5,955 bases of DNA from an uncultured Dyadobacter sp. (GTDB taxonomy: Bacteria > Bacteroidota > Bacteroidia > Cytophagales > Spirosomataceae): positions 1 through 5,955 of the forward strand of contig CAMLNK010000289.1 of the NCBI GenBank assembly GCA_946481035.1. Reading direction: 5' to 3'. The translations under genes were made by a program, and so were the position numbers. The first letter of the stretch is position 1; every line of letters starts with the position of its first letter. The notes beneath the pieces are model-generated. The model was not told the origin of the DNA. It did no database searches and worked only from the letters and a program-made list of their open reading frames with translations. Of the stretch, positions 4,878-5,955 are shown piece after piece.

Positions 4878-5955
4878 TTACTTTTTAACGATTTTCCAGG
4901 AACTGCTTTGCTGGGTTCCATGCCCCAGTTCTAAAATATAAAGTCCCATTGGCAGCAAGCTAACATCGATCTCCGGTGGAGCGCCAGAACCGGTTGAAAA
5001 TGTGCCGCTGCGGATCAGCTGTCCATTGGAACCCACAATGCGCCAGGGAAGCGTCTTTTGCCAGGGTCGTTTGCTTTTGAACAACAGCGTTTGGGTGACA
5101 GGGTTCGGGTATGCAATAATATCGCTGCTCAAAAGCGGATCCACGCCGACTACCAGGCTAACTGTGACAGTCCTGCTTCCGCCGACAGCCCCGTAACCAC
5201 ACACATTGCGGACTGAATCGAGTGAAAAAACGGTCGTCTGCTTTAATGTAAGCGTGTGCTCGATGATCGGGTCATTGGTATCCCCGAAAAAGGTATCGGT
5301 TCCATAGCGGAGATAGTAGTGGACTGGCAGGGTGCCGCTCAGCAGCAGACTTAGTTTGAGCTCCTCACCTTCATACACAGCCATTTTGCTGAGGGAATAT
5401 TCGGCCTCTGCTGTTTTGCGGATCATCAATTGTTCAGAAGGTACGAATGTGAAATCTACGTCGGGATCAATGGCCCTGACCCTGATCCGGTATTGGTCAC
5501 CTTCCGCGAGCGATACCGGTAGCCGTACCAATAAAGGATTTGCTGTGCCGTTGGCAAGCGTAACAGGATGGGCAAAGTCTCCGAATACATCCGAAATTTC
5601 GGCCACGTAGGTCCGTTTTTTATCCGGTCCGGTAACCTGGTAGTCCACCAAAATGGAGTCGCCATTGCATAGCGCGGTTTTCCAGGGGGCAAAACTGCGT
5701 CTTGTGATTTTTCCAGCCAAAAGCTGAGGTTCTTTGACCGCAACTTCAACACTTCCCGAGATCAGCCCATTAGCGCAGCCATTGCTAAGCGAAGTCAGAG
5801 TGTAAGCGCCGGATGCCTTTGCCCTGGTTTGGAGGACGGTGTCGGCAGCAGTGGAGGTGCCGGCGGTACTGTCAGGCAGCGTATATTTCCACGGGCCGGG
5901 GCCGGCAAAGTGGACAGGAATCGCAATTTTTTCCCCTTTCCAGACAGAAACCCCC
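4878..5955 (-). CDS. Large secreted protein with Ig-like repeats and T9SS type A sorting domain, N-terminus missing
   Basis: The C-terminal 358 residues of a protein that remains open to the window edge; the frame has no stop between 5720 and 5955. A TTG at 5720 could be mistaken for a start, but the upstream codons continue a recognisable domain, so it is internal. Numbering from base 5954, residues 5-73 form an Ig-like beta-domain (WKGEKIAIPVHF ... YTLTSLSNGCANGLISGSVEVAV). Residues 86-180 form a second beta-sandwich type (CNGDSILVDY ... YVAEISDVFGDF ... NPLLVRLP ... YRIRVRA). Residues 193-265 repeat the first type. Residues 276-358 are the sorting domain (IIAYPNPVTQTLLF ... GQLIRSG ... LPMGLYILEL ... 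KIVKK), which directs export through the type IX system, usually with cleavage and release or surface attachment. No catalytic domain is visible, so it may be an adhesin, a structural protein or the tail of an enzyme. The - strand glycosylase gene follows 91 bp later. Confidence 0.9.
   Translation of the reverse strand, partial: GVSVWKGEKIAIPVHFAGPGPWKYTLPDSTAGTSTAADTVLQTRAKASGAYTLTSLSNGCANGLISGSVEVAVKEPQLLAGKITRRSFAPWKTALCNGDSILVDYQVTGPDKKRTYVAEISDVFGDFAHPVTLANGTANPLLVRLPVSLAEGDQYRIRVRAIDPDVDFTFVPSEQLMIRKTAEAEYSLSKMAVYEGEELKLSLLLSGTLPVHYYLRYGTDTFFGDTNDPIIEHTLTLKQTTVFSLDSVRNVCGYGAVGGSRTVTVSLVVGVDPLLSSDIIAYPNPVTQTLLFKSKRPWQKTLPWRIVGSNGQLIRSGTFSTGSGAPPEIDVSLLPMGLYILELGHGTQQSSSWKIVKK
4881..5129 (-). 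other. T9SS type A C-terminal sorting domain
   Basis: The last 83 residues of the secreted protein match the pattern of the Por/type A sorting signal: an opening YPNPV motif, a hydrophobic strand (TLLF), a central WRIVGSNGQLIRSG strand-turn-strand, then a DVSLLPMGLYILEL strand pair and a final basic KIVKK. In characterised systems this domain is recognised by the type IX outer-membrane translocon and usually removed by PorU. Confidence 0.9.
5160..5942 (-). repeat. Duplicated Ig-like domain in the secreted protein (protein-level repeat)
   Basis: Two copies of one domain lie at 5736-5942 and 5160-5378, separated by a different beta-sandwich domain. Shared positions include an opening xGExxxLxVxxxG, an aromatic strand (PWKYTL / VHYYLRY), and a closing motif with one Cys: SLSNGCANGLISGSVEVAV in the first copy, DSVRNVCGYGAVGGSRTVTV in the second. 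The copies are diverged at DNA level, so this is an old domain duplication. Further copies probably lie beyond the window edge. Confidence 0.75.

Noticed and set aside
1..5955. CRISPR array, tRNA or rRNA gene, insertion sequence, phage or defence system
   Set aside because: No regularly spaced repeats, no tRNA-like cloverleaf, and no transposase, integrase or defence-protein motifs were seen on either strand.

Overview
The window looks like a small contig from a member of the Bacteroidota, probably Cytophagales and perhaps close to Dyadobacter. The reasons are a SusC/SusD outer-membrane pair, a type IX secretion (T9SS) C-terminal sorting domain, the lack of Shine-Dalgarno sequences before the starts that can be seen, and coding sequence of middling GC content. 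The genus is a guess from overall character and was not tested. The first 19 bases are not biological: they match the 3' end of the Illumina TruSeq read-2 adapter, so the contig end is contaminated.

Layout. Two genes on the + strand form an operon: the C-terminal roughly 710 residues of a SusC/RagA-type TonB-dependent transporter (21-2156, cut at its 5' end) and, 24 bp later, a complete SusD/RagB-type lipoprotein (2181-3791). A 48-base purine-rich tract follows, then a strong intrinsic terminator (3857-3895), then a very AT-rich stretch (3891-3980, 13% GC by hand count). On the - strand, converging on this operon, are a complete Fpg/Nei-family DNA glycosylase (4052-4786) and, upstream of it, the C-terminal part of a large secreted protein with repeated Ig-like domains and a T9SS type A sorting domain (4878-5955, open to the window edge). 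The 91 bp between these two - strand genes holds a long GGAGGAA-type inverted repeat related to the purine tract behind susD.

How the genes work together. SusC and SusD form a lidded outer-membrane importer: the SusD lipoprotein captures an oligosaccharide or peptide ligand at the cell surface and SusC imports it with energy from TonB. No glycoside hydrolase, sigma/anti-sigma pair or other regulator is visible, so the substrate cannot be inferred. The glycosylase is a base-excision repair enzyme with no evident link to the importer. The secreted protein is probably exported by T9SS and kept at the cell surface or released.

I found no CRISPR array, tRNA, rRNA, insertion sequence or evident new defence or mobile system. 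The most useful second-look items are the adapter at the contig end (with its spurious MCSSDL peptide), the paired GGAGGAA intergenic elements, the overlong upstream start available to the glycosylase, and the secreted gene continuing past an apparent TTG start.
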